Source of the DNA: Gemmatimonadaceae bacterium
GTDB lineage: Bacteria; Gemmatimonadota; Gemmatimonadetes; Gemmatimonadales; Gemmatimonadaceae
Length of the DNA: 64,000 nucleotides
Reading direction: 5' to 3'
NCBI GenBank assembly: GCA_024710705.1
Contig: JANJUF010000005.1
Location: forward strand, 1-64,000
In this document: piece after piece, positions 32,287 through 40,383 of the stretch
How the letters are laid out: each line of letters starts with the position of its first letter
Numbering within the stretch: position 1 is the first letter of the stretch
Made by a program: the position numbers and the translations under genes
The notes under the pieces: generated by a model
What the model saw: the letters and a program-made list of their open reading frames with translations, nothing else
Told to the model about the DNA's origin: nothing
Databases searched by the model: none

Positions 32287-33747
32287 ATGCACACCCTCCG
32301 GATCCTCCTCGCCCTCGGGCCCTACGTCGTTTCCGCGCTTCGCGATGCGCGGCGGTGGATCTGGTTCGGCGCCCCACTCACGCGCACCCCCGAGTTCCAT
32401 CTGGCCCGGGCCAGGGCGTTCGTGGCGCGCATCGCTCGGCTCGGCCCGACCTTCGTGAAGCTCGCCCAGGTCTTCTCGGCCCGCGCCGACCTCATCCCCG
32501 AGCCCTACCTCTCGGCGCTCGGCACGCTCACCGATCAAGTGCCTGCCGTGCCGTGGGCGGGCATCGAGCGCGAGCTGCGCGCGGCATACGGCGATGCCCC
32601 GGAACGCGTCTTCGAGCGCATTGACCAGATCCCGATCGCCGCCGCCTCGCTGGGCCAGGTGCATCGCGCGCGCTGGCGTGGGCGCGACGTCGCCGTGAAG
32701 GTGCTCCGCCCGCGCGTCGAAGCGACGGTCGAGCGCGACCTGCGCTCCGCCCGTGCCATCACCGCCTGGGCGGCCCGGCGCTGGCCGGTGCCGCACGTGC
32801 TCGGGTTCCAGGCCTTGGTCGAGGAGTTCGCCACGCGCATCGGCGAGGAGATGGACTTCCGCCTCGAAGCCGAGTACGCCACCGAAGTGCGCGCCAACTT
32901 CCGCGGGAATCCACGGGTGCTCATACCGGAGGTGCTCCACGAGATGACGCGACGTCGCGTGATCGTGCTCGAGTTCATGCACGGCGCGCGCGTGGATCGC
33001 CTCCCCGCCGGGTCCGTCAACGCCGAACGCCTCGCCGGATTGGTGATGGAGGTCTACGTGCAGATGATGCTCGTGGACGGCCTCTTCCACGCCGACCCGC
33101 ACGCCGGCAACCTGCTCGTGACGCCCGACGGTCGCCTGGTGCTGCTCGACTTCGGCATGATGGTGCGCGTGCCGCCGGCGCTGCGCCTGGCGCTCATCCG
33201 CACGGTCTTCGCGTCCATCCGTCGCGATCCCGCCGGCGTCGCCGAAGGGTTCGATGCCCTCGGCCTCATCGCCCCCGGTGCCAACCCGGCGGACATCCGT
33301 CGCCTCGCCGAACTGCTCGTGGCCATGAGCGCGACGCGCAGCACCACGCAGCAGCGACTCGAGACGATGCTCGCCGACCGGGTCATGGCGTCGCTGTATG
33401 ACTTCCCGGTCATCCTCCCGCGCGACCTCGTGTACTTCGCGCGGACGGCGGCGCTGATCGAGGGCATCGGCACCCGCTACGACCCCTACTTCAATGCCAT
33501 CCAGGTCGGCACGCCCCTGGTGATGCGCATGCGGAGCCGCATCCTGCGCTCGCTGGGCGAGGAGGCGCAGCCGAGCCTCGAGGAGATCGCGGCCGTCGCC
33601 GGGTTCGCGGTGGGACGGGCCTGGCGCGCAGTGCGCGAGGCCCTCACCCCGTGGTTCGAGGCGGCGCGCCCCCGCGCGAACGGATCGTCGCGGCCTGCGC
33701 CTGAACCGCCGCGCGCCGTTCCGGCGAAAGTCTCGTCAGATTCTTGA
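32287..33747 (+). CDS. ABC1/UbiB-family kinase-like protein
   Basis: A 486-residue atypical kinase of the UbiB/ADCK family. Visible motifs: the KxGQ-type stretch as VKLAQVFSARADLIP (residues about 57-71), the Ala-rich nucleotide loop AAASLGQVHRA in place of a Gly-rich loop, VAVKVLRP with the catalytic Lys, HADPHAGNLLV and the metal-binding LLDFGMM. The second residue of the KxGQ motif region reads KLAQ rather than K-x-G-Q, a small departure. UbiB proteins support quinone biosynthesis; this genome segment makes menaquinone (46-52 kb), so a role in isoprenoid-quinone lipid handling is plausible. Its 3' 104 bases overlap the photolyase gene on the other strand. Confidence 0.9.
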   Translation: MHTLRILLALGPYVVSALRDARRWIWFGAPLTRTPEFHLARARAFVARIARLGPTFVKLAQVFSARADLIPEPYLSALGTLTDQVPAVPWAGIERELRAAYGDAPERVFERIDQIPIAAASLGQVHRARWRGRDVAVKVLRPRVEATVERDLRSARAITAWAARRWPVPHVLGFQALVEEFATRIGEEMDFRLEAEYATEVRANFRGNPRVLIPEVLHEMTRRRVIVLEFMHGARVDRLPAGSVNAERLAGLVMEVYVQMMLVDGLFHADPHAGNLLVTPDGRLVLLDFGMMVRVPPALRLALIRTVFASIRRDPAGVAEGFDALGLIAPGANPADIRRLAELLVAMSATRSTTQQRLETMLADRVMASLYDFPVILPRDLVYFARTAALIEGIGTRYDPYFNAIQVGTPLVMRMRSRILRSLGEEAQPSLEEIAAVAGFAVGRAWRAVREALTPWFEAARPRANGSSRPAPEPPRAVPAKVSSDS

Positions 33748-35197
33748 GCTGCATGGCCATGCGCTGATTGCCGCGCAGGGGGCCTTCGTGCCGCAGCAGG
33801 TAGTCCCAGTACAGCGTGGTGAACGGACAGGCGCGCCCCCCGAGAGACTCGGCCGGATCGAAGCGACAGCCCGTGCAGTGATCGCTCATGCGCTGGATGT
33901 ACTTCCCCGTCGCCACGTAGGGCTTGGATGCCATCACGCCACCGTCGGCGTACTGCGACATGCCCAGCGTGTTGGGCAGCTCCACCCACTCCACGGCATC
34001 CACGTACACCGCCAGGTACCACTCGTGAACCGCCTTCGGATCCACGCCGAGGAGCAGCGCATAGAGCCCGGTCACCATCAGCCGCTGGATGTGGTGCGCG
34101 TAGCCGTAGCGCAGCGTTTGGCCGATGGCATCGCGGAGACAGGCCATTTCTGTGTCGCCTGACCAGTAGAACGCCGGCAGCGGCTCGCGGGCGTGCATCG
34201 CGTTGCGCGACGCGTATGCCGGCATCAGGAGCCAGTACACGCCGCGCACGTATTCACGCCAGCCGAGGATCTGGCGGATGAAGCCCTCCACTGCCGCCAG
34301 AGGAGCGCGGCGGTCGCGGTACGCCTGCTCGGCGGCGGCGATGACCTCGCGGGGATCGAGCAGCTTGAGGTTCATCGCGGCCGCGAGGCGCGAGTGGTAC
34401 AGCCAAGGCTGGGACGTCCACATCGCGTCCTGGTAGCGGCCGAAGTCGGCGAGCCGATGCGCGATGAAGTCATCGAGGGCGGCGCGGGCGTCGCCGGGCG
34501 TCACGGGCCAATCGAAGGCATCCAACTCGCCCGGATGCGCGGCGAAGCGTGCCGCGACCAGCGCGATCACGTCGCGGGAGATGTCATCGGGCGGAAAGTG
34601 TCGCGGCGGCGGAACCAGCCCCGGTCCCTGCTTGCCGAAGCTGCCGCGGTTCTCGGCGTCGAAGTTCCAGCTGCCGCCCACGGGTGACCCATCCGGCTCC
34701 ACCAACACACGGTGGCGCCTCCGCATCTCGCGGTAGAAGTACTCCATGCGAAGCTGCTGTCGTCCGGCCGCGTGGGCCCTGAAGTCGTCGACCGTCGAGA
34801 GGAAATGGCGATCCGTGCGAATCTCGAGCGGGAGGCCGATCTCGGCGGCGGCGGTGATCAGCGCGTCCCGCACGCGGTGGTCGCCGGGTTCCGCAACCAC
34901 GAGCCGCTCGGGGCGGAGTCGCGCGCAGGCGCGGCGGAGTTCGCCGGCCAAGCTGCCAGTGTTGGCCTCGGAATCGAGCGCGGTGTACTCCACCCGCCAG
35001 TTGACGCGCTCAAGCGCGGTGCGGAAGTGCCGCATCGCGCTGAGGAACAGCGCGGTCCGGGGTTTGGACGACCAGACGTGCACGGACTCCTCGGCGACCT
35101 CAGCCATCCACACGGCGTCCAGCGCGGGATCGGCGCCGTCGAAGACGGAGGAGTCGGCGTTGAGTTGGTCGCCCAGCACCAGGAGCAGCGTGCGCAT
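33644..35197 (-). CDS. Iron-sulfur bacterial cryptochrome/photolyase (PhrB/CryB type)
   Basis: A 517-residue member of the FeS-BCP group, flavoproteins that repair (6-4) photoproducts or act as blue-light receptors. The N-terminus LLLVLGDQLN and the segment MEYFYREMRRRHRVL are family hallmarks. The FAD-binding helical domain includes EGFIRQILGWREYVRG and HHIQRLMVTG. Cys residues in EMACLRD, HCTGC and GRACPF supply the four ligands of the [4Fe-4S] cluster. WVELPNTLGMSQYADGG is also typical. Length fits (about 500-520). The C-terminal about 34 codons are antisense to the UbiB-like gene. It lies 65 bases downstream of the outer-membrane-like gene on the same strand. Useful for an organism exposed to sunlight. 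Confidence 0.92.
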   Translation of the reverse strand: MRTLLLVLGDQLNADSSVFDGADPALDAVWMAEVAEESVHVWSSKPRTALFLSAMRHFRTALERVNWRVEYTALDSEANTGSLAGELRRACARLRPERLVVAEPGDHRVRDALITAAAEIGLPLEIRTDRHFLSTVDDFRAHAAGRQQLRMEYFYREMRRRHRVLVEPDGSPVGGSWNFDAENRGSFGKQGPGLVPPPRHFPPDDISRDVIALVAARFAAHPGELDAFDWPVTPGDARAALDDFIAHRLADFGRYQDAMWTSQPWLYHSRLAAAMNLKLLDPREVIAAAEQAYRDRRAPLAAVEGFIRQILGWREYVRGVYWLLMPAYASRNAMHAREPLPAFYWSGDTEMACLRDAIGQTLRYGYAHHIQRLMVTGLYALLLGVDPKAVHEWYLAVYVDAVEWVELPNTLGMSQYADGGVMASKPYVATGKYIQRMSDHCTGCRFDPAESLGGRACPFTTLYWDYLLRHEGPLRGNQRMAMQLKNLTRLSPERRAAVQAQAATIRSRGGAPPRTTG

Positions 35198-35262
35198 CGG
35201 GTTTCAACGCGCTGCCCCGGTGACTTGTGCCGACCGCTCGGTGCGGGCCGAGGGTTCCGCCC

Positions 35263-36144
35263 CTAGCGCCCGAACGCGTACACGAAGTTCACGAGCGGAA
35301 TGCAGCAGGCGCTCTCCGTGCCGAGCGCGCCGCCGAAGCCGAGGTCGGCCGAGAGCCGATCGCCGATGAAGCGGAATCCGCCGGAGACCAGCCCGCCCAC
35401 TTCGCCGCCGCCGAAGGCAAGCCAGTTCTCGGTGATCAGCTTCACGCGTCGCGAGACGCGTCGCTCGCCGCCGATCATGAACACCGGGTCGTTGGAGAGC
35501 CCCGAGTAGTCGTTGGTCGCCGCGTAGCCCCATCCGGCGCCGACGGTGACCGCGTTGTCGGCGCTGCCGAACGTGCCGGCGCCGTAGACGATGCCCACCG
35601 ACCCCGCATCCAACTCCTCGGTCACGAAGAATCCCAGTGCGCCCAGCGAGACCGAACTGCGCGCCCGGTCCCACACGGTCACCTTGGGCGCCACGTAGAA
35701 CACCTGCCCCAGCAGTCCCGGCAGGATGGGCGTGCCACCGGCGATGGTGACGCGATCCGTCACGCCGTAGGCCACGAAGGGAAAGAAGAGCATGAAGCTG
35801 GAGATGTAGCCCTCGCCCTTATCGAGCGGCCGCGCTGTGGACGTGAAGAAGAGTCGCGTGGCATTGGGGTCCTCGTCCCAGACCTCACCAGAAGCGCGCA
35901 CCGCCACCAGGCGCTCCCGCACCACCTGCGCGCGCGGCACTTCCACGCGCGCGCCACCCGACGTGCGCAGGACGATGGTGGTCTCGCTGCGCTCCACGAC
36001 CTGCCCGCGCACGACGGTGCCGTCCACCAGTCGCAGTTCGGTGACGCTATCGGCCGGCGCCGCCGGGGGTACGCCCTGCGCGAGCGTCGTGGCGGGGGGA
36101 ATCGCGAGCAGCACAGCGGCGAGCAGCAGCGGGCGAATGCGCAT
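35263..36144 (-). CDS. Exported beta-rich, probably outer-membrane protein
   Basis: A 293-residue exported protein with signal peptide to about residue 23 (TLAQG). Residues 30-75 form a small beta domain (ELRLVDGTVVRGQVVERSE, then TTIVLRT and EVPRAQVV), like Sm-like or SH3-type modules that often precede barrels. The rest is Gly-rich with alternating strands (TDRVTIAGGTPIL, FYVAPKVTVWD, NAVTVGAGWGYAATN) and ends VNFVYAFGR, suggestive of an outer-membrane barrel. Function unknown. The start is ATG 36144, giving the signal peptide; TAGACT at 36185-36190 (minus) is a candidate -10. Confidence 0.72.
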   Translation of the reverse strand: MRIRPLLLAAVLLAIPPATTLAQGVPPAAPADSVTELRLVDGTVVRGQVVERSETTIVLRTSGGARVEVPRAQVVRERLVAVRASGEVWDEDPNATRLFFTSTARPLDKGEGYISSFMLFFPFVAYGVTDRVTIAGGTPILPGLLGQVFYVAPKVTVWDRARSSVSLGALGFFVTEELDAGSVGIVYGAGTFGSADNAVTVGAGWGYAATNDYSGLSNDPVFMIGGERRVSRRVKLITENWLAFGGGEVGGLVSGGFRFIGDRLSADLGFGGALGTESACCIPLVNFVYAFGR

Positions 36145-36184
36145 GGACAGTCCAGAAAGAGTGGGAGTGTGCGACCCTGCCCGC

Positions 36185-36190
36185 AGTCTA
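36185..36190 (-). promoter_or_regulatory. -10-like hexamer TAGACT
   Basis: On the minus strand TAGACT lies 40 bases upstream of the ATG at 36144. It fits the TAGNYT pattern of this window. Confidence 0.3.
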
Positions 36191-36230
36191 TGCCGAGCCC
36201 GCCGACGGCGCCCGATGCGCCCTAGGGCGT

Positions 36231-37349
36231 TCACCACCCGTTGAATCGCGGCCACCACACCGGCGTATCGCGTTCGACTCCAAGCACGTGATACCCGCCG
36301 AACTGTGCCGCCGTCGCACAGGCATGGTTCGGCAGGATGCGAAGGCGCGTCCCAAGCGGGAACTGCGCGGCATCCAGGGTTCCCCCGGCGCGCCGCGAAA
36401 GGATCCCGTGCTCCTGGCTGGCGCCGCTCATCACCAAGTCCTCCAACGGGCGCCCGTCGCGATCACGCACCAGACCGTAGCCCTGGTCCACCGCCTGCGC
36501 GCTTGTCCCACGGTCGCGCGAGAGGGCCATCCACCCGCCGTCGGTGATGATCCACCCCTTCTCCGCCTGATGTCCGATCACCGTCACCAGCACCGAGATC
36601 GCGATGTCGTCCACCGCGCACACGCCGAGCCCAGCCATCACGAGGTCCATGAACATGTGGACTCCGGCGCGCACTTCGGTGACCCCCGTCAGGTCCTTGG
36701 CGAACAGCGCCGTCGGCGTCGAACCCACACTCACCACCGGGCACGCGAGTCCCGCGGCGCGCAGCCGTTCCGCCGCCGTGACGGCGGCCGCACGCTCGCG
36801 CTCGGCCATCGCGCGCAGGGCGTCGGCGCTCGTGCAGTGGTACGATTCCCCGGCGTGCGTCATCACGCCGCGCAGCGACGGTCCGAGGGCCCGGCCAATC
36901 GCGAGCAGCGCCTCACCATCCGGCGCCACGCCGGCGCGATGGCCATCGCTGTCAAGTTCGATCAGCGCCGGGATATCGTCGCTTACCGCGAACGACGTCG
37001 CCCGCACGTATTCGGCGGCGGCGACCGAGTCGAGGGTCACCGCGAGGTTCGCCCCGCGCAGCCGCAGTGCCGCGACCTGCCGCAGCTTCTGCGGCGCGAT
37101 GCCCACCGCGAAGAGGATGTCCGTGATCCCCGCCTCGAGGCAGCATTCAGCCTCGTGTAGCGTCGAGACGGTCACGCCTCCCGGCTGCCCCTTGAGCGCG
37201 CGGCGGATCACCGGCAGGCTCTTGGCCGTCTTCACGTGTGGTCGGAGCGGCACCCCGAGCGCACCGAGATGCGTCGCGAGGCGCGCGAGGTTGCGGTCCA
37301 GCCGCGGACGGTCGAGCAGGAGCGATGGCGTCGGCAGGGAGTCAAGCAT
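36231..37349 (-). CDS. D-threonine aldolase / D-serine dehydratase-like PLP enzyme
   Basis: A 372-residue fold-type III PLP enzyme (alanine-racemase-like N-terminal barrel). The PLP Lys is in LRPHVKTAKS (residue about 40), and the C-terminal domain has the metal-binding PNHACAT motif (His and Cys ligands for zinc or manganese) shared by D-threonine aldolases and eukaryote-type D-serine dehydratases. Family-typical TPSLLLDRPRLDRN opens the protein. The reaction would be cleavage or dehydration of a D-amino acid; the substrate cannot be fixed. The start is ATG 37349. It is head-to-head with the DUF429 gene, with TAGTTT on the minus strand in the 86-base gap. Confidence 0.87.
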   Translation of the reverse strand: MLDSLPTPSLLLDRPRLDRNLARLATHLGALGVPLRPHVKTAKSLPVIRRALKGQPGGVTVSTLHEAECCLEAGITDILFAVGIAPQKLRQVAALRLRGANLAVTLDSVAAAEYVRATSFAVSDDIPALIELDSDGHRAGVAPDGEALLAIGRALGPSLRGVMTHAGESYHCTSADALRAMAERERAAAVTAAERLRAAGLACPVVSVGSTPTALFAKDLTGVTEVRAGVHMFMDLVMAGLGVCAVDDIAISVLVTVIGHQAEKGWIITDGGWMALSRDRGTSAQAVDQGYGLVRDRDGRPLEDLVMSGASQEHGILSRRAGGTLDAAQFPLGTRLRILPNHACATAAQFGGYHVLGVERDTPVWWPRFNGW

Positions 37350-37402
37350 CGTCGGGGCAAACTATGCGCTCCGCCCGCGTTCCGCTTCGGCGAATGCCGG
37401 GG

Positions 37403-37408
37403 TAGGTT
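37403..37408 (+). promoter_or_regulatory. -10-like hexamer TAGGTT before the DUF429 gene
   Basis: TAGGTT (same hexamer as at 20972-20977) lies 27 bases before the proposed CTG start at 37436. Its TAG is also the in-frame stop that limits the DUF429 reading frame. Confidence 0.3.
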
Positions 37409-37435
37409 GCCACTCCACCCTCGCGAGCCGCTGCG

Positions 37436-38137
37436 CTGACCATCCTCTCCATCGATCTCGCGTCCCGACGCTACGCGGACAACGGCATCGCGCTGCTCGA
37501 CGGGCAGCCGCTCGCGGCAAGCGTGCGCCTCGTCCGGCCCGAAGCGCTGGGACTCCGCGGTGAACCCCGGGTCGAGCCCTTCGCAGATGCGATTGCGACG
37601 TTGGCGGAGCGCGAGCGGGCGAGCCTCGTCCTTCTGGACGGACCGCAGGGCTGGCGCGCTGAACGCTCGGCCCTGGAGCATCAGCGTGTCTGCGAACGGC
37701 TCGCCCTGACGCCCGGCAAGACGGGGCCGGTCGGCGTCGTGAAGCCGAAGTCCTGGACGCGTATGGCCGTCTTCAGCGTGGCGCTCTTCGACGCATTGCA
37801 CGCGCGCGGCTGGGCGCGATTCCGCGCCGCGTGGCGGGGCGAGCGCGCAGCAATCGAGAGTTTCCCCACCCACGCCTGGCGGTCGCTCGGCCGCACGCCC
37901 ATGCCGGGAAAGTCCGCGTCGGGTGATCTCCGACCGTGGCGCGCCCACCTGCAGGCGCTCGGCGTGCGCGACCTCACGGCGCAGGCCACGCACGACGAAC
38001 TCCAGGCCGTCGTCGCCGGACTGGCGGGACTGGCGCTCCTGGCCGCCGGGACGTCCGCCGTAGACATCCGCGGCGAGGAGCCACGGCGCGAGGCCGGCCA
38101 GTGGCGTGAAGGGTATATCGTGAGTCCGCGGATGTGA
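37436..38137 (+). CDS. DUF429 protein with an apparent CTG start
   Basis: A 233-residue protein of DUF429, a predicted RNase H-like-fold family. Residues TILSIDLASRRYADNGIALL form the expected first strand with its acidic residue, but they are encoded before any ATG, GTG or TTG. The frame is limited by TAG 37403-37405, and the only near-cognate start between it and this strand is CTG 37436; the first GTG is 37523, which would delete the first strand. LVLLDGPQGWR carries a second acidic residue and AIESFPTHAWRSLG matches the family middle. No Shine-Dalgarno is seen. Either a CTG start is used or there is an undetected sequence error. Function unknown. Confidence 0.7.
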   Translation: MTILSIDLASRRYADNGIALLDGQPLAASVRLVRPEALGLRGEPRVEPFADAIATLAERERASLVLLDGPQGWRAERSALEHQRVCERLALTPGKTGPVGVVKPKSWTRMAVFSVALFDALHARGWARFRAAWRGERAAIESFPTHAWRSLGRTPMPGKSASGDLRPWRAHLQALGVRDLTAQATHDELQAVVAGLAGLALLAAGTSAVDIRGEEPRREAGQWREGYIVSPRM

Positions 38138-38254
38138 CGCGGCGTGGCGTTCCTGGAGTCGCGGTCCTGCGGAGTCCCCCGTTCGGGCGATTGCCCTTCG
38201 GGCGCGATGGCGCCAGACTCCCTATCGTTGCCCCCACTCTCCAGAGGTAGATCG

Positions 38255-38860
38255 ATGCGACCCATGACTTTGCTCACGGGGCTCCTGCTCGCCGCCCCAG
38301 CGCTCGTTGCGCAGGGCACGGCGCCCGCCGGCGCCCCCCAGACCCGAGTGCCCTCCGCGGCCGATAGCGCCGTGATGCGCGCGCTCGAACTGCCCCAGAT
38401 CCTCCAGCGCGCCCGCAACGCCGGGATTCCCGACAGCTCCGTACGCGGCATGATTGACGCCATGCGCCGGCGCGGCCTCCCCGCCGAGGAAGCCATTCCG
38501 GCGGTGGAGATGGAAGTGGAAGCCGTTGAGCAGGGCGCATCCCGGGACAACTTCGGGAGCTTTGTGCGCGCGCAGGTCGAGTCCGGTGTCCGCGGCCAGG
38601 AGCTGGCCGCCCGCATTCGCGCCGAGCGTCAGGCCCGCGGCATGGGCCCTGGTCGAGGTGAGCCGGGTGGACGCCCCGCGGGCGCTGGTCGGCCGGCGGG
38701 TGCCGGTCGCCCCGAAGGCGCTGGTCGGCCGGCGGGTGCCGGTCGCCCCGAAGGTGCAGGACGGCCGGCAGGCGCCGGCGCACGCCCCGCCGGCGCTGGC
38801 CGTCCGGACAGCACCGCTCGCCCGAAGGCCCCCGCCACCCCAGCCACGAGACGTCCATGA
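38255..38860 (+). CDS. Exported protein with a C-terminal RP(A/E)GAG repeat tract
   Basis: A 201-residue exported protein: signal peptide to about residue 20, a helical acidic/basic middle (residues 40-130, ending in RIRAERQARGMG), then a hexapeptide tract RP[A/E]GAG repeated about seven times (residues 140-184) and a basic Pro/Ala tail. The tract is low-complexity, probably disordered, and positively charged. GAGG precedes ATG 38255 and a TATCGT hexamer lies at 38223-38228. The stop overlaps the next ATG (ATGA), coupling it to a small lipoprotein. Function unknown; envelope or matrix binding is a guess. Confidence 0.7.
   Translation: MRPMTLLTGLLLAAPALVAQGTAPAGAPQTRVPSAADSAVMRALELPQILQRARNAGIPDSSVRGMIDAMRRRGLPAEEAIPAVEMEVEAVEQGASRDNFGSFVRAQVESGVRGQELAARIRAERQARGMGPGRGEPGGRPAGAGRPAGAGRPEGAGRPAGAGRPEGAGRPAGAGARPAGAGRPDSTARPKAPATPATRRP
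38672..38806 (+). repeat. In-gene 18-bp-period repeat coding RP(A/E)GAG
   Basis: About seven units of an 18-bp repeat (type CGGCCGGCGGGTGCCGGT / CGCCCCGAAGGCGCTGGT) encode the hexapeptide tract of the protein at 38255-38860. Two longer units are nearly identical, so unit number may vary by slippage or recombination. Confidence 0.75.
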
Positions 38861-39114
38861 AATACCTCGCACTCGCCTTCCTCGTCGTCGCAGCCGCCTG
38901 CGGCGGGGCCAAGGAGACTCCCGACGCAGCCTCCACAGTCTCGGCGGACGTGACGCTGGCCCTGGCCATCTCGGCCGCCCTCGCGGCCAATCCGGCCTCG
39001 TCCGACTCGGTGCTCGCGGCCAATGGCCTGACCCGGGACGGGCTCGACTCCCTGCTCTACCGCATCGCCGCCGACTCGGCGATGTCGGCGCAGTACTCGG
39101 CGGGACGTCGCTAG
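38857..39114 (+). CDS. Small lipoprotein
   Basis: An 85-residue lipoprotein: MKYLALAFLVVAAACGG gives a lipobox with Cys15. The mature part has two Ala/Ser-rich amphipathic helices (TLALAISAALAAN and GLDSLLYRIAADSA). It starts in the ATGA overlap with the upstream exported repeat protein, so the two are probably made together and may interact in the envelope. A 14-bp hairpin follows 22 bases after the stop. Function unknown. Confidence 0.7.
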   Translation: MKYLALAFLVVAAACGGAKETPDAASTVSADVTLALAISAALAANPASSDSVLAANGLTRDGLDSLLYRIAADSAMSAQYSAGRR

Positions 39115-39136
39115 GCTCGCGAGCGTAGTGAAGGGC

Positions 39137-39179
39137 CAGAACGGCGCGGTTCGGGGATTCCCCGCACCGCGCCGTTCTG
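39137..39179 (+). terminator. 14-bp hairpin with nested inner stem
   Basis: CAGAACGGCGCGGT and ACCGCGCCGTTCTG are perfectly complementary; the 15-base loop itself contains GGGG-ATT-CCCC. It ends the 38255-39114 unit. Its 3' arm is only 8 bases from the TAGATT hexamer of the next gene. Confidence 0.7.
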
Positions 39180-39187
39180 CCATTCGG

Positions 39188-39193
39188 TAGATT
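39188..39193 (+). promoter_or_regulatory. -10-like hexamer TAGATT of the transsulfuration gene
   Basis: TAGATT ends 5 bases before ATG 39199, so the transcript would start at about the start codon. This is the cleanest leaderless example in the window because the preceding hairpin insulates the gene from upstream transcription. Confidence 0.5.
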
Positions 39194-39198
39194 GCGGG

Positions 39199-40368
39199 AT
39201 GACCAAGATCTTCCCCGAGGACCTCGCCGCGCGCCTCGCCACGCGCGCCGTCCACGCCGGCCAGCGCCCCGACCCCACGTCGGGGGCCATCATGCCCCCC
39301 ATCTACCAGACCTCCACCTACGCGCAGGAAGCGCTGGGGGTCAACAAGGGCTACGAGTACGCGCGCGGCAAGAACCCCACCCGCGAGGCCCTCGAGCGCA
39401 ACGTCGCCGCGCTGGAGACGGCCCAGCACGGCATCGCCTTCTCGTCCGGCATGGGCTGCCTCAACTCCCTGATGATGCTCTTCAAGTCCGGAGACCACAT
39501 CGTCATCGGCGCCAACGTGTACGGCGGGACGTTCCGGCTGTTCGACAAGCTGCTCCAGCACTTCGGCCTGCAGTTCACCTGGGTGGACATGCGCGACACC
39601 CAGCGCATCGCCGACGCCATGCGGAAGAACACCGTGGCGGTGATGCTCGAGACGCCCACCAACCCGCTGATGCAGTTGGCCGACATCAAGGCCGCGGCAG
39701 GCATCGCCAAGAAGGCCGGCGCCCTCACGATCGTGGACAACACCTTCGCCACCCCGATCTTCCAGCAGCCCCTCGCACTGGGCGCGGACATCGTCTGGCA
39801 CTCCAGCACCAAGTACCTGAACGGGCACTCCGACTTGATCGGTGGCATTGCCGTGATGAACGACGACGCCCTCGCCGCCAAAGTGCAGTTCATCGCCAAC
39901 TCGGCGGGGGCGGTACCCGGGCCCATGGACGCCTGGCTCACCTTGCGTGGCACCAAGACGCTGGCACTGCGCATGCGGCAGCACGACATCAACGGCCGCG
40001 ACGTCGCCGACTGGCTGGCCAAGCGCATGGGCGAGGAGCGCGTGTTCTATCCGGGGCTCGCCTCGCACCCGCAGCACGAACTCGCCAAGCGCCAGATGTC
40101 GGGGTTCGGCGGGATGGTCTCGGTGGAGACGGGCTCCAAGGCCAACGCCAACACCGTCGTCACCCGTCTCAAGGTCTTCACCCTCGCTGAATCTCTCGGC
40201 GGCGTGGAGTCGTTGGTATGTCAGCCGGCGGGGATGACGCACGCCTCGGTGGAACCGGCGCGCCGCGCGGAGATCGGCATCACCGACGGTCTCCTCCGCT
40301 TCTCGTGCGGCGTGGAAGACACGCAGGATCTGCTCGAGGACCTCGAGCAGGCATTCAAGGGGCTGTAG
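39199..40368 (+). CDS. Cystathionine gamma-synthase / transsulfuration PLP enzyme
   Basis: A 389-residue enzyme of the Cys/Met metabolism PLP family (cystathionine gamma-synthase, beta- and gamma-lyases). The N-terminal TRAVHAGQRPDPTSGAIMPP and YEYARGKNPTREALE contact PLP phosphate from the neighbouring subunit, FSSGMG forms the phosphate cup, and the Schiff-base Lys is in HSSTKYLNGHSD. The family reaction type (synthase or lyase) cannot be read reliably from motifs; the absence of other met genes nearby gives no help. The start is ATG 39199 at leaderless distance from TAGATT. The protease gene follows after 15 bases and is probably co-transcribed. Confidence 0.92.
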   Translation: MTKIFPEDLAARLATRAVHAGQRPDPTSGAIMPPIYQTSTYAQEALGVNKGYEYARGKNPTREALERNVAALETAQHGIAFSSGMGCLNSLMMLFKSGDHIVIGANVYGGTFRLFDKLLQHFGLQFTWVDMRDTQRIADAMRKNTVAVMLETPTNPLMQLADIKAAAGIAKKAGALTIVDNTFATPIFQQPLALGADIVWHSSTKYLNGHSDLIGGIAVMNDDALAAKVQFIANSAGAVPGPMDAWLTLRGTKTLALRMRQHDINGRDVADWLAKRMGEERVFYPGLASHPQHELAKRQMSGFGGMVSVETGSKANANTVVTRLKVFTLAESLGGVESLVCQPAGMTHASVEPARRAEIGITDGLLRFSCGVEDTQDLLEDLEQAFKGL

Positions 40369-40383
40369 CCCCGAGGAGTTCGC

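Noticed and set aside
36218-36229. 12-bp palindrome CGCCCTAGGGCG next to a stop codon
   Set aside because: Short and fully GC apart from CTAG; expected occasionally by chance and not paired with a promoter feature.
38672-38806. Possible CRISPR-like array in the RP(A/E)GAG region
   Set aside because: Units are contiguous without spacers and in frame with a coding gene, so it is a coding repeat.
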